DNA of 62,677 nucleotides. Source: a virus. A program made the translations under genes and the position numbers. The DNA is taken from the IMG/VR virus record IMGVR_UViG_3300021962_000101, positions 1 to 62,677 of that record. One strand, given 5' to 3'. Shown here in pieces: positions 25,670 through 33,655 of this stretch; the first letter of the stretch is position 1; every line of letters begins with the position of its first letter. Under the pieces are notes generated by a model. It was given only the letters and a program-made list of their open reading frames with translations. It did not search any database and was not told where the DNA came from.

Positions 25670-26597
25670 GTGTTCCGTAATCAATGGCATAATATAAAGG
25701 ATCCGCAACAAACCCATAATCAACAGTCAATCCTTGAGCACCTGGAGTACCAGCTATTGCGATTGTTTTAGTCCCAGAATTACCCCAAACTGCAACACCA
25801 GATTCACCAACGATTGTGAACGTATCATTTCTAGCAGATGCCGTAACAGTAACAGAATTATTTGGCGTATATATTGAAGCAAAATCATTGGTGTTATACG
25901 CTGCATCCGCAGTAGATTGAGCAGCTGCGGCCGCACTAGCGGCACTAGATGCGGTTGATTGAGCGGTATTGGCTTTTGCAAATGCGGAATTTGCGTATGA
26001 AGATGCAGCTGCAGCACCTGACGCTGAGTTTGCTTGTGCAAAAGCTGAATTGGCATAACTAGCTGCACTATTAGCAGTTGCAAAAGATGCGTTAGCTTGA
26101 CCTCTTGCCCAACCATCAGTAGATGAATTTGGTGCTAATAAGTTTGTTCCTACTCCAGCAGACGCACCATTCGCTATATCAATATAGACACCACGATTGG
26201 TGCCAGTAGTTTCAAAAATTCTTAATTTATTTTGAAATATATCAATAGCAACTGCACCACTTAGTGATTGGTTTGTTGCAGCTAAAGCTAAATCAATTTG
26301 TCCACCTTCATCACCAGAAGATTGTGTTGATTTTAATAAAGTGGAAGATAGTAATCCGGTTGCTTTATCAAAAGTTAAACCTGAACTGCTACCAAGAGTT
26401 CCCGAATCATTAAATTGAACTTCCTTATTGAGACCTGCTGGTCCCAAATAAGGATAATGAGTGATGATTGCACCGGCGGGAGTGGAATAGAAAAACTTTC
26501 CATCACGACTGTTAATGGAAATTTCACCATTAGCAAGCGATGGCGGAACATTACCTGTTAAGGTTGAATGTTTAAGTTGTATTACTGTGTTTGCCAT
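25665..26597 (-). CDS. Tail fibre-like protein, short heptad region (310 aa)
   Basis: The N-terminus (TVIQLKHSTLTGNVPPSL, NGEISINSRDGKFFY) is the common phage-fibre anchor that begins TVIQLK and contains a GE-x-xIN turn. A PYLGPAGLNKEVQFNDSG motif (about 48-65) is typical of fibre linkers. Heptads of the Ala-Asn-Ser type fill residues about 170-235, changing into an Ala-rich QSTASSAASAAAAAQSTA stretch, followed by a compact beta C-terminal domain. It abuts the 161-residue coiled-coil gene (one shared base). The role in attachment is inferred from composition and neighbours. Confidence 0.7.
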   Translation of the reverse strand: MANTVIQLKHSTLTGNVPPSLANGEISINSRDGKFFYSTPAGAIITHYPYLGPAGLNKEVQFNDSGTLGSSSGLTFDKATGLLSSTLLKSTQSSGDEGGQIDLALAATNQSLSGAVAIDIFQNKLRIFETTGTNRGVYIDIANGASAGVGTNLLAPNSSTDGWARGQANASFATANSAASYANSAFAQANSASGAAAASSYANSAFAKANTAQSTASSAASAAAAAQSTADAAYNTNDFASIYTPNNSVTVTASARNDTFTIVGESGVAVWGNSGTKTIAIAGTPGAQGLTVDYGFVADPLYYAIDYGTL

Positions 26598-27082
26598 TAA
26601 AATGTACCGCCAACCTCAACCTTTATTTTATCGGTTTCAGTAGCAGAAATTTCAACAGGCTTTTCTTCAGTCTTTACAGTAACTTTTTTGACAACTTTAG
26701 GTGCGGGTGGAATTAATTTTTCTAGTTCCGAAATACGAGATTTCATTTCTTCTACTTCTTTTTCTTTTGATTCCAATGAATTTTTTGTTACACCAAGCTC
26801 TCGCATGGTATCATTTAAAGCAGATTGAATTCTAGATTTCTCTTGAACTATTGCATCATTACTTTCCGCTTGTACCTTATAATGTTGTGTTTGGCCAATT
26901 TGTTCCAAAGCCTCTTGGTGTTTTACTGTAAGCTCATCAATTTTTGCCTGCATCTCTGCACGAAAACCAATTTCTCTTTCAAACATTTTTAATTTTGCTT
27001 GAAATAGAAAATTCTGCTTGAGTATTACATCTAAGTTTTCAAGCAGAACCTCTTGATATACATTTGAAAATTCTACACTCAT
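26597..27082 (-). CDS. Coiled-coil protein of unknown function (161 aa)
   Basis: Residues about 5-125 are almost wholly helical with heptad character (IDELTVKHQEALEQIGQ, then SLESKEKEVEEMKSRISELE), and the C-terminus is a Lys/Val/Pro-rich tail (PPAPKVVKKVTVKTEEKP). It sits between two fibre-like genes, with an AAAAGGAATCG ribosome-binding site of its own. Similar coiled-coil proteins accompany fibre genes in marine T4-like phages; it may be a virion component or an assembly helper. No function can be assigned from sequence. Confidence 0.6.
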   Translation of the reverse strand: MSVEFSNVYQEVLLENLDVILKQNFLFQAKLKMFEREIGFRAEMQAKIDELTVKHQEALEQIGQTQHYKVQAESNDAIVQEKSRIQSALNDTMRELGVTKNSLESKEKEVEEMKSRISELEKLIPPAPKVVKKVTVKTEEKPVEISATETDKIKVEVGGTF

Positions 27083-27103
27083 AACGATTCCTTTTCATAA
27101 TAA

Positions 27104-28747
27104 TTAAAATGTTCCACCTTGTAAATGTGAGAATGTCGGAACACCAGAAGCATTGATAGTCAATACATGACCTTCAGTTGAAGATGATGCTGTACTAAAC
27201 GCACTAGTACCTTGACCCAATAAAACACCATTGTTTGTAAATGTACCAGCACCAGTACCGCCTCGTGCAACACCTAATGTACCAGAAGTAATTTGTGAAG
27301 CTGCGATTGCAATTGTAGTTGAGTTAGCAGAACTGATACGACCATTTGCTTCAACTTTAAATGCGGCAACTGCTGAAGCTGAACCATAATCAGCAGCACT
27401 AATACTGATGTTGGTGAAGTCCGTATTTGCTTTAGCAAATCCAGAGTTAGCATAAGATGCGGCCGAGTTAGCAACTGCAAATCCAGAATTAGCATATGAA
27501 GCAGAACTATTAGCAACAGCAAATCCACTATTTGCGTAACTAGCGGCACTATTAGCAACTGCAAATGCAGAGTTGCCTAAACCAAATGCAGAGTTAGCAT
27601 AACTTGCAGAACTATTTGCAACTGCGAATCCACTATTTGCATAACTTGCAGCTGAGTTTGCTACATAACTTGGTGTGTTGGCAGCCAAGAAAGCGGAATT
27701 AGCATAATTGGCTGCACTATTGGCTGTTGCATATGCAGAATTTGCTTGTGTGAAAATTCTATTTTCATTTGTTTCAACATCAACACCATTAATAGAAACG
27801 GCATATGAAGTTAAATTGGCAGTCAATGTGCCTGTGTTAGCAGCAGTTAATGACCCAGGAGCTAATACGTTTGCTGTTGGGTCAGTAGTAATATTTTGGA
27901 ATAAGAAATAATTCGCACCAGCTTGTCTAACAAGACCAGTATATTTTACACCACTACCTGGATTATATGCACCGTAAATACCAATATCAACTGTATCACC
28001 AACAGTATTGTTATTAGCAAGACGAATTAACGAATCTTGTGTGGTGATTGTTTGAGTATTAACATATGTTGTATTACCTTGAACAGTTAAGTTACCAGTA
28101 ATAACCAAATCGGCAGTAATTGTACCGCCTGTGTTTGCATTGATACTATTATTAGCACGAGTGAAAGCACTATTTGCATAAGATGAACCAGAATTGGCTA
28201 CCGCAAATCCTGAGTTAGCATATGATGCAGCTGAGTTAGATACATAACTTGGTGTATTCGCCTGTAAGAAAGCCGCATTTGCATAAGTTGATGCACTATT
28301 GGCAGCAGAAAAACCAGAGTTAGCATATGATGCAGCAGAATTAATAATTCCTGAATGACCATTAGCTAAAATAAATGATGAGTTGGCATAAGAAGCTGCA
28401 CTATTGGCAACTGCAAAACCAGAATTACCATAAGATGCAGCTGAGTTAGCAGTTGCAAAAGCCGCATTTGCATATGCAGCACCTGCACCACCAGTATTAG
28501 CCGCAGTAAAGGCTGCGTTAGCATATGAAGCCGCACTATTGGCAGTATCAAATGCTACGTTGGTTTTTGTAAATATTAGACCTTGTTGGTCTGTAAAATA
28601 CTTACCACCAATAGTTAATACATTACCAGCAGTATCACCGATGTATAACTTATGTGAGGTATTTGAATATGCCGCCTCACCGACATTTAAGCTAGTTGGT
28701 GCTGATGTTACGTCAGACCACTTTAGTTGAATTACTGTATTTGCCAT
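27104..28747 (-). CDS. Tail fibre-like protein with heptad shaft and RGGTGA-type tip
   Basis: The anchor TVIQLKWSDVTSAPTSLNVG and a KLYIGDTAG turn open the protein, as in the 310-residue neighbour. Two blocks of Ala-Asn-Ser heptads (about 67-215 and 335-455) flank a beta domain (GTITADLVITGNLTVQGNTT). The C-terminal 95 residues carry KVEANGRISSANSTTIAI and GVARGGTGAGTFTNNG, a motif very common near the tips of phage tail fibres. A late promoter, leader and AAAGGATATT ribosome-binding site precede it, so it is the first gene of its own late transcript. At 547 residues it is the best candidate for a true fibre among these genes. Confidence 0.75.
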   Translation of the reverse strand: MANTVIQLKWSDVTSAPTSLNVGEAAYSNTSHKLYIGDTAGNVLTIGGKYFTDQQGLIFTKTNVAFDTANSAASYANAAFTAANTGGAGAAYANAAFATANSAASYGNSGFAVANSAASYANSSFILANGHSGIINSAASYANSGFSAANSASTYANAAFLQANTPSYVSNSAASYANSGFAVANSGSSYANSAFTRANNSINANTGGTITADLVITGNLTVQGNTTYVNTQTITTQDSLIRLANNNTVGDTVDIGIYGAYNPGSGVKYTGLVRQAGANYFLFQNITTDPTANVLAPGSLTAANTGTLTANLTSYAVSINGVDVETNENRIFTQANSAYATANSAANYANSAFLAANTPSYVANSAASYANSGFAVANSSASYANSAFGLGNSAFAVANSAASYANSGFAVANSSASYANSGFAVANSAASYANSGFAKANTDFTNISISAADYGSASAVAAFKVEANGRISSANSTTIAIAASQITSGTLGVARGGTGAGTFTNNGVLLGQGTSAFSTASSSTEGHVLTINASGVPTFSHLQGGTF

Positions 28748-28793
28748 TTAATAATATCCTTTTAATTGTAAGGCTTCTATCCGTTTTATAGTC

Positions 28794-28801
28794 TATTTAT
28801 G
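28794..28801 (-). promoter_or_regulatory. Late promoter CATAAATA for the 547-aa fibre gene
   Basis: It lies in the 65-base gap between genes, 46 bases before the fibre ATG, with an AAAAGGAT site in the leader. Confidence 0.7.
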
Positions 28802-28812
28802 TTTTAGGGCAA

Positions 28813-29061
28813 TTAGAAACTACCACCATTAACTGAAACTACTGTGGCGGTAACTGTATTGGCTACAAACTTACCTGTTGCAGAATCAAATTGAAGGACT
28901 TGTTTATCTTGAACACCAGAAACATTAATATCATTCAACTCAGTTAATGATACGTTTGGTTTAGGTGCAAAATTCTGTGCAGCAATCGTTGACCGAGTTT
29001 GCTGAGTTAACTTTACTTGGCCAATAGTACCACTTGAATTTATTCTAGCATTGACTGCCAT
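28813..29061 (-). CDS. Small fibre-associated protein (82 aa)
   Basis: The sequence begins MAVNARINSSGTIGQVKLTQ and contains VSLTELNDINVSGVQDKQVL with VLQFDSATGKFVAN. The LNDINVSGVQDKQVL type of motif is common in short fibre-linking domains of phages, where it usually forms a trimeric beta segment. It overlaps the 110-residue gene by one base and is followed by a late promoter for the next gene. It may be a connector between baseplate and fibre; this is inference. Confidence 0.55.
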   Translation of the reverse strand: MAVNARINSSGTIGQVKLTQQTRSTIAAQNFAPKPNVSLTELNDINVSGVQDKQVLQFDSATGKFVANTVTATVVSVNGGSF

Positions 29062-29393
29062 TATTGCGTAACTCCTGGCGATATTACAATAATTCCTTCA
29101 ACAACTCTTGTTTTTACAGAAGATGGTGAGGTGATAAGCAAATCAAAAACTTGCCGGCCAGGTGTCAAATTAGCAGTATTAGCTGCTGTCATAGAAAGAG
29201 TAATTTCACCATTAGCATTGCCTGTAATGGTTGAAGTAATTATTGTGTTTGATGTAGCGTAATAAGATTTACGCATTTGAGAAGATGCTGAATAACCATA
29301 TAAGTTTATAGCAGCACCAGCGGTATCTTCTACATTAACTGTGGTTGAAAATGTTGCACCTTGTTCAATTAACAATTCTGTGAATGCTGCCAC
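29061..29393 (-). CDS. Small beta-sandwich virion-type protein, GTG start (110 aa)
   Basis: Translation is placed at GTG 29393, preceded by a strong AAGGAG site six bases upstream; no ATG lies nearby in frame. The protein reads as an immunoglobulin-like beta sandwich: LLIEQGATFSTTVNVEDTAG, then MRKSYYATSNTIITSTI and GRQVFDLLITSPS. It resembles N-terminal domains of lactococcal-type BppU baseplate proteins in this strand pattern, which is a weak resemblance. It opens a short late transcript with the 82-residue gene. Confidence 0.6.
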   Translation of the reverse strand: MAAFTELLIEQGATFSTTVNVEDTAGAAINLYGYSASSQMRKSYYATSNTIITSTITGNANGEITLSMTAANTANLTPGRQVFDLLITSPSSVKTRVVEGIIVISPGVTQ

Positions 29394-29416
29394 GTTATCT
29401 CCTTAAATTTACGGTA

Positions 29417-29424
29417 TATTTAGT
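29417..29424 (-). promoter_or_regulatory. Late promoter variant ACTAAATA for the 110-aa gene
   Basis: It lies between a terminator and the GTG start, with a 23-base leader carrying AAGGAG. Its position just after a terminator makes a promoter here necessary. Confidence 0.65.
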
Positions 29425-29445
29425 CCAATTGATTACTATGTTACC

Positions 29446-29473
29446 AATAAAAAACCCCACATTAGTGGGGTTT
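29446..29473 (-). terminator. Intrinsic terminator ending the glycine-rich adhesin array
   Basis: A perfect 9-base stem (AAACCCCAC with GTGGGGTTT) around a TAAT loop is followed on the minus strand by TTTTTTATT. It lies 20 bases after the stop of the last glycine-rich gene. Confidence 0.92.
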
Positions 29474-29492
29474 CTTTAGAATATATTATTGT

Positions 29493-30446
29493 TTAGTTGA
29501 CAAAGTAACCTGTGTTATTAGCACTAAAAGTGCCATCACCAAGAAAGGTATGTATAGAATATCCACCAGACGAGGAGTAATTACCACCACCAGCAGCTTG
29601 AGAACCTGTATAACGAATGATTACGATACCTGAGCCGCCGGCACCACCATTAACACCAGCATTACCATCACCGCCACCGCCACCACCTGTATTTGGAGTT
29701 GCATTTCCTCCAGCGCCTACACCACCAGTACCAGCGCCTCCGCCTCCAGTGCCTCCAGCAAATGGGCCATTGTTTTGTTGACCGCCGCCGCCTCCACCAG
29801 CATATGTTACTGGTGAACCAGAATATGGTGATGCAACACCATTACCACCAGTACCAGCAACCGAGCTTGGATGACTGCCGCTGCCATTTCCTCCAACAGC
29901 ACCTGCGCCGCCACCTCCACCTCCACCATAGGCGGGTGCGGGGTTGCAAACGCCTCCATTGCTACCTTGGCTTGGGCTTGTAGATGGAGTATTTCCTGCG
30001 CCTCCAGAACCGGATGTTGTTCCTGCCGCTGAATCAGCCGCACTGCCCCCACCAGACCCGCCACTTGCGCCACTTAAAATAGCAGAAGATGCAGTTGAAA
30101 TTGATGACCCGCCACCGCCACCACCAGTAGATGTGATGGTAGAAAAAACGGAATCATTGCCGTTTGTGCCTCTCGCTGTTGTAACTGTTGAACCTGGACC
30201 ACCACCACCAACAGTTACAGCGTATGGCGTTCCTTGTGTTATAGAAAATCCTGTGCCTGTTCTAAAACCGCCTGCTCCGCCGCCACCGCCACGCTGTCTA
30301 CCTCCACCTCCGCCACCAGCTACAACAAGATAGTCTACTGAAAGTGATAAAGGAACACCAGTTGTTAATCCCACAGGAAATGCATATCCTTGCGGTCTAA
30401 GAAACGCACCTATTGTTGTTTTACCTGCTGTGTATGAAGCGCCCAT
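29493..30446 (-). CDS. Glycine-rich adhesin-like protein, copy 1 (317 aa)
   Basis: One of seven paralogues in this region. After about 15 variable residues comes the shared signature RPQGYAFPVGL, then DYLVVAGGGGGG and GAGGFRTGTGFSITQGTPYA. The middle (about 70-265) is mostly Gly, Ser and Ala with short variable loops, including the shared block ASPYSGSPVTYAGGGGGG near 203-220. The end is SGIVIIRYTGSQAAGGGNYS with SIHTFLGDGTF. The pattern of glycine runs separated by variable loops recalls the polyglycine-II sandwich of the phage S16 receptor-binding protein gp38; this is an inference from composition. It is the last gene before a terminator. Confidence 0.72.
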   Translation of the reverse strand: MGASYTAGKTTIGAFLRPQGYAFPVGLTTGVPLSLSVDYLVVAGGGGGGRQRGGGGGAGGFRTGTGFSITQGTPYAVTVGGGGPGSTVTTARGTNGNDSVFSTITSTGGGGGGSSISTASSAILSGASGGSGGGSAADSAAGTTSGSGGAGNTPSTSPSQGSNGGVCNPAPAYGGGGGGGAGAVGGNGSGSHPSSVAGTGGNGVASPYSGSPVTYAGGGGGGQQNNGPFAGGTGGGGAGTGGVGAGGNATPNTGGGGGGDGNAGVNGGAGGSGIVIIRYTGSQAAGGGNYSSSGGYSIHTFLGDGTFSANNTGYFVN

Positions 30447-30455
30447 AATTATCTC

Positions 30456-31430
30456 TTAATTAACACTATATGTTCCGTTTGCTCTAAACGTGCCATCACC
30501 AAGGAATGTATGTATAGAATATGCAAAAGGAGATGGATAAGAATAGTTTCCACCAGCTGCAGTTTGAGCACCTGCATATCGAAGAATTACAATACCAGAA
30601 CCACCACCTGCACCATTCCATGATGCAACGAAAGACCCTGAATTTCCATCTGATGCACCACCGCCACCACCGCCGGTGTTAGGAGTTCCAGCACCAGCAA
30701 CTGTACTTGAAAAACTTCCTGCGCCGCCACCACCAAGACCTCCAGGAGTGGCACTTCCACCTGTACTATGACTGCCACCAGAACCACCGCCAGCATAATT
30801 TACTGGTGAACCTGATAAAGGTGACGCACTACCAGCACCACCAGCACCACCAGTAGGTTGCAATGGAGAACCAGTTGGAGGATTACCGCCAGCACCTGCG
30901 CCACCGCCGCCGGCACCACCTCTTCCAGGAGATGGATTACCTGGCATACTACCACCAGCATTTCCTTGACTTGGACTTGTCGATGGAATATTACCTGAAC
31001 CACCTGTGTATGCATTTCCATTTGATTGGCCTGCACCACCCCCACTACCACCATCAAGGCCATTTGCAAGTGTGGGACCATATGAACCACCACCGCCACC
31101 ACCAGCAGAAGATATTGTAGAGAAAGTAGTGTTTGACCCTTGACTGCCTCTGACAAAAGATGGAGTTGATGTTGCTGGACCACCGGCACCTACTGTAACA
31201 GCATATGATGTTCCACCCAACACAACAAAACCTGAACCTGTTCTAAAACCACCTGCACCACCTCCACCACCATTTGCACTTCCACTACTTCCACCGCCAC
31301 CTCCACCACCAACGACAAGATAATCAAGAGATAGTGTTCCTGCTATATTTAATCCTGTTGGGAATGAATATCCCTGCGGCCTTAAAAAATAAGAACCAGT
31401 CGCAGGTTTGTTGATATATTTTATACCCAT
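30456..31430 (-). CDS. Glycine-rich adhesin-like protein, copy 2 (324 aa)
   Basis: Same layout as copy 1: variable N-terminus, RPQGYSFPTGL, DYLVVGGGGGGG, and a long glycine-rich body with its own loops (PPTGSPLQPTGGAGG, SFVASWNGAGG). The middle node has diverged to ASPLSGSPVNYAGGGSGG. The last 60 residues carry YAGAQTAAGGNYSYPSPFAY in place of the SSSGGY ending, a variant shared only with copy 3; the DNA encoding it is identical over 80 bases. It starts 9 bases after copy 3 with little spacing, so the three genes read as one transcript. Confidence 0.72.
   Translation of the reverse strand: MGIKYINKPATGSYFLRPQGYSFPTGLNIAGTLSLDYLVVGGGGGGGSSGSANGGGGGAGGFRTGSGFVVLGGTSYAVTVGAGGPATSTPSFVRGSQGSNTTFSTISSAGGGGGGSYGPTLANGLDGGSGGGAGQSNGNAYTGGSGNIPSTSPSQGNAGGSMPGNPSPGRGGAGGGGAGAGGNPPTGSPLQPTGGAGGAGSASPLSGSPVNYAGGGSGGSHSTGGSATPGGLGGGGAGSFSSTVAGAGTPNTGGGGGGASDGNSGSFVASWNGAGGGSGIVILRYAGAQTAAGGNYSYPSPFAYSIHTFLGDGTFRANGTYSVN
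30504..30583. repeat. 80-base perfect direct repeat, copy A (partner 31491-31570)
   Basis: The 80 bases are identical to 31491-31570, in the same orientation and reading frame, and encode the conserved C-terminal segment of two glycine-rich proteins. Bases on both sides differ at once. Confidence 0.95.
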
Positions 31431-31439
31431 AATTATTTT

Positions 31440-32351
31440 TTAGTTGACAGCGTATAATAAAGTATTACTTGTGAATGTACCATCACCAGTGAATGTATGT
31501 ATAGAATATGCAAAAGGAGATGGATAAGAATAGTTTCCACCAGCTGCAGTTTGAGCACCTGCATATCGAATGATTACAATACCAGAACCACCAGTTCCTC
31601 CAGAGTTTGCACCAAAACCTGATCCTCCAGCTCCACCACCAGAATTTGGTGAACCATTACTACCTCCTGATGGATAACCACCGGCACCTCCAACACCTGA
31701 ACCGCCTGTACCTGGTGTTTGACTTAAATCACTCCTAGCACCACCTCCACCACCACCAGCATATGTTACTGGTGTACCAGAATATGGTGATGCTGTTCCT
31801 GAACCACCGTTACCAGTAGTGGTTCCTGATGCGTTTCCACCAGAACCGCCAGCTCCACCACCACCACCTGCAGCGGCACCTGTTCCGTTTGTACCGCCAT
31901 TATTTCCTTGACTTGGAGTAGCAGAACCACCACTCGCACTTACACTATCGGAAGCAGAACCGGCGCCGCCGCCTGAACCACCATTTAATCCTGCTCTATT
32001 TTGATTTGATCCGCCACCTCCGCCACCAACAGAAGTTATACTAGAAAATATAGAATTTGATCCATTCGAAGCTTTTTGGGAGGTCGACGCTGATCCTGGT
32101 CCACCACCACCAACAGTTACGGTGTATGGTGTTCCCGTTGTTATAGAAAATCCTGTTCCAGTTAAAAATCCACCAGCGCCGCCTCCACCACCATTACCGT
32201 TACCTCCCCCACCACCTCCAGCGACTACAAGATAATCTACTGAAGTTGGACCTGCCGCAACAAGTATAGTTAATCCCACAGGAAATGCATATCCCTGCGG
32301 TCTGAGTAGTCTACCATTTGTTTGTTTGGCATTAAAATATCTTACGCCCAT
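31440..32351 (-). CDS. Glycine-rich adhesin-like protein, copy 3 (303 aa)
   Basis: The protein has RPQGYAFPVGL, DYLVVAGGGGGG and AGGFLTGTGFSITTGTPYTV near the start, and the YAGAQTAAGGNYSYPSPFAY ending near the C-terminus. It is a mosaic: its C-terminal coding DNA matches copy 2 over 80 bases, while the DNA for its FSITTGTPYT region matches copy 4 over 80 bases. The glycine-rich centre includes NQNRAGLNGGSGGGAGSASD, unlike either neighbour. This supports recombination between the paralogues. Confidence 0.72.
   Translation of the reverse strand: MGVRYFNAKQTNGRLLRPQGYAFPVGLTILVAAGPTSVDYLVVAGGGGGGNGNGGGGGAGGFLTGTGFSITTGTPYTVTVGGGGPGSASTSQKASNGSNSIFSSITSVGGGGGGSNQNRAGLNGGSGGGAGSASDSVSASGGSATPSQGNNGGTNGTGAAAGGGGGAGGSGGNASGTTTGNGGSGTASPYSGTPVTYAGGGGGGARSDLSQTPGTGGSGVGGAGGYPSGGSNGSPNSGGGAGGSGFGANSGGTGGSGIVIIRYAGAQTAAGGNYSYPSPFAYSIHTFTGDGTFTSNTLLYAVN
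31491..31570. repeat. 80-base perfect direct repeat, copy B (partner 30504-30583)
   Basis: Partner of the tract at 30504-30583, 987 bases away. Synonymous sites are also identical, which points to recent gene conversion or duplication rather than protein selection alone. Confidence 0.95.
32095..32174. repeat. 80-base perfect direct repeat, copy A (partner 34362-34441)
   Basis: Identical to 34362-34441 with the same frame; encodes the FSITTGTPYTVTVGGGGPG region of copies 3 and 4 of the glycine-rich family. Confidence 0.95.
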
Positions 32352-32361
32352 TTTAATGCCT

Positions 32362-32700
32362 TTAAGAAACTTCTACGCCAAATGCCGATATGGAAATAGA
32401 AGATGTGCTTGCATTGGCAGCAAAGACTGTGCCAGCAGGCAAATTGAGGTTAAGGTCGATGATTGCAGTATCACTTGCAGGAGCTAAACCACCACGAACA
32501 ACGAAATATGTGTTTGCGGCTGGTGAAGCAAAGTTGGCAGCTGGCATCACAATTAAACTGTAAGATGCATTAGTTGTTGATTGATTTGCGATTGTAATAG
32601 TTTCAATAATTCCAGCTGAAGCTGCCGGCACAACATACACATTACCTTGTGTATTAGCTGTTGGATTTAATTGACCTAAAATTTTATATGCGTTTGCCAT
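32362..32700 (-). CDS. Cap-type beta module protein, copy 1 (112 aa)
   Basis: Member of a family of five stand-alone proteins here, all about 108-115 residues. The pattern is: YKILGQLNPTANTQGNVYVV, PAAS-x(4)-IETITIANQST, SYSLIVMPAANF, YFVVRGGLAPASDTAII and an ending SISISAFGVEVS. It is predicted all-beta and without signal sequence. The same module forms the C-terminal domain of the adjacent 311-residue fibre protein, which suggests that the stand-alone copies act with shaft proteins as caps or connectors. It overlaps that gene's stop by one base. Confidence 0.65.
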   Translation of the reverse strand: MANAYKILGQLNPTANTQGNVYVVPAASAGIIETITIANQSTTNASYSLIVMPAANFASPAANTYFVVRGGLAPASDTAIIDLNLNLPAGTVFAANASTSSISISAFGVEVS

Positions 32701-33635
32701 TATACGATTTCAACTCCATATGCGTGAACTGATATGCCTGCAGCAGAAGCGGCTGCATTGCCACCAGTTGTGTTGGCAGCTAAAATAGCACCAGTATTTA
32801 ATGATACACCACTATCTATGATGAGTGTATCCGCAGCTGGCAGTGTGATGCCTTTAACAATATAATGTTTTGCAGCTAAAGCTTCAGTAGATGGTCTTGA
32901 TATCAAATCTAATAGAACATCGTTTGCTGTGCCATTACAAACTGTGATTGTACCGATTGAAGCTGATGTTGCAGCTGGTACAACATATACGTTGGCAATT
33001 GAATTTGCCGTTGTTACAATTTGACCTAAAATTTTGTAACCAGTTATTACTGAACCAGTTAATGAAACTGCTAAGCCTGAACCTGTTACGGCAAAAGAAC
33101 CGTTTGATGTGGCATTGTTTGCCTTAGCAAATGCTGAGTTGGCATATGTACCAACATTCGTAATATTTGTATTTTGTGTAGTATCAATACCATTACTTAA
33201 ATTTGCAGAGATAAAAGCTGCATTGGCATAACTTGCCGCTGAGTTAGCAACCGCAAATCCTGAGTTAGCATATGATGCTGCTGAGCCACCAGTATTAGCC
33301 GCAGTAAATGCAGAATTGATATATGAGTAAGTATCGTTAGATAGTTTGAGTAATGTAACTGAACCGTCCGATGGAACTTGAACAGCAGAACCATTACCTA
33401 GATGTAGAACAACAATGTTACCTGTGCCAGCTGTTGGTGCTGAACTGAATGTAAGAGTAACACCATTTAATGTGTATGCAGAAGGCGGTTGATATACACC
33501 AGCAATGAAAACAGCAATTGATGCAGTACCAGCAGGAGCTCTTGTTAGTGGAGTAAATGCCGTTTGAGCGCCAGTACCAGAAAAGATATCTGTGATAAAC
33601 GGTATTGATGTTACCTGATTTCCAATATATGACAT
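32700..33635 (-). CDS. Fibre protein fusing anchor, heptad shaft and cap module (311 aa)
   Basis: Three parts are visible. Residues 1-100 are a fibre anchor (MSYIGNQVTSIPFITDIF, SIAVFIAGVYQPPSAYTL, LTFSSAPTAGTGNIVVLHLG). Residues about 105-178 are Ala-Asn-Ser heptads. Residues about 195-311 are a complete cap module (YKILGQIVTTANSIANVYVV to ISVHAYGVEIV) that elsewhere in this region is a separate gene. The fusion links shaft and cap functionally. It heads the third adhesin cassette; no Shine-Dalgarno site precedes it, but a late octamer lies 7 bases before the ATG. Confidence 0.75.
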   Translation of the reverse strand: MSYIGNQVTSIPFITDIFSGTGAQTAFTPLTRAPAGTASIAVFIAGVYQPPSAYTLNGVTLTFSSAPTAGTGNIVVLHLGNGSAVQVPSDGSVTLLKLSNDTYSYINSAFTAANTGGSAASYANSGFAVANSAASYANAAFISANLSNGIDTTQNTNITNVGTYANSAFAKANNATSNGSFAVTGSGLAVSLTGSVITGYKILGQIVTTANSIANVYVVPAATSASIGTITVCNGTANDVLLDLISRPSTEALAAKHYIVKGITLPAADTLIIDSGVSLNTGAILAANTTGGNAAASAAGISVHAYGVEIV

Positions 33636-33642
33636 AATTGAT

Positions 33643-33650
33643 TATTTATT
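33643..33650 (-). promoter_or_regulatory. Late-promoter-like octamer AATAAATA, 7 bases before the fusion fibre gene
   Basis: It lies in a short non-coding gap with no ribosome-binding site, so the octamer is not explained by coding constraint. Confidence 0.55.
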
Positions 33651-33655
33651 CTGTT

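Noticed and set aside
29495-29525. TTGACA on the plus strand near 29497 as a promoter
   Set aside because: No matching -10 box and no plus-strand gene; it belongs to the last codons of glycine-rich copy 1.
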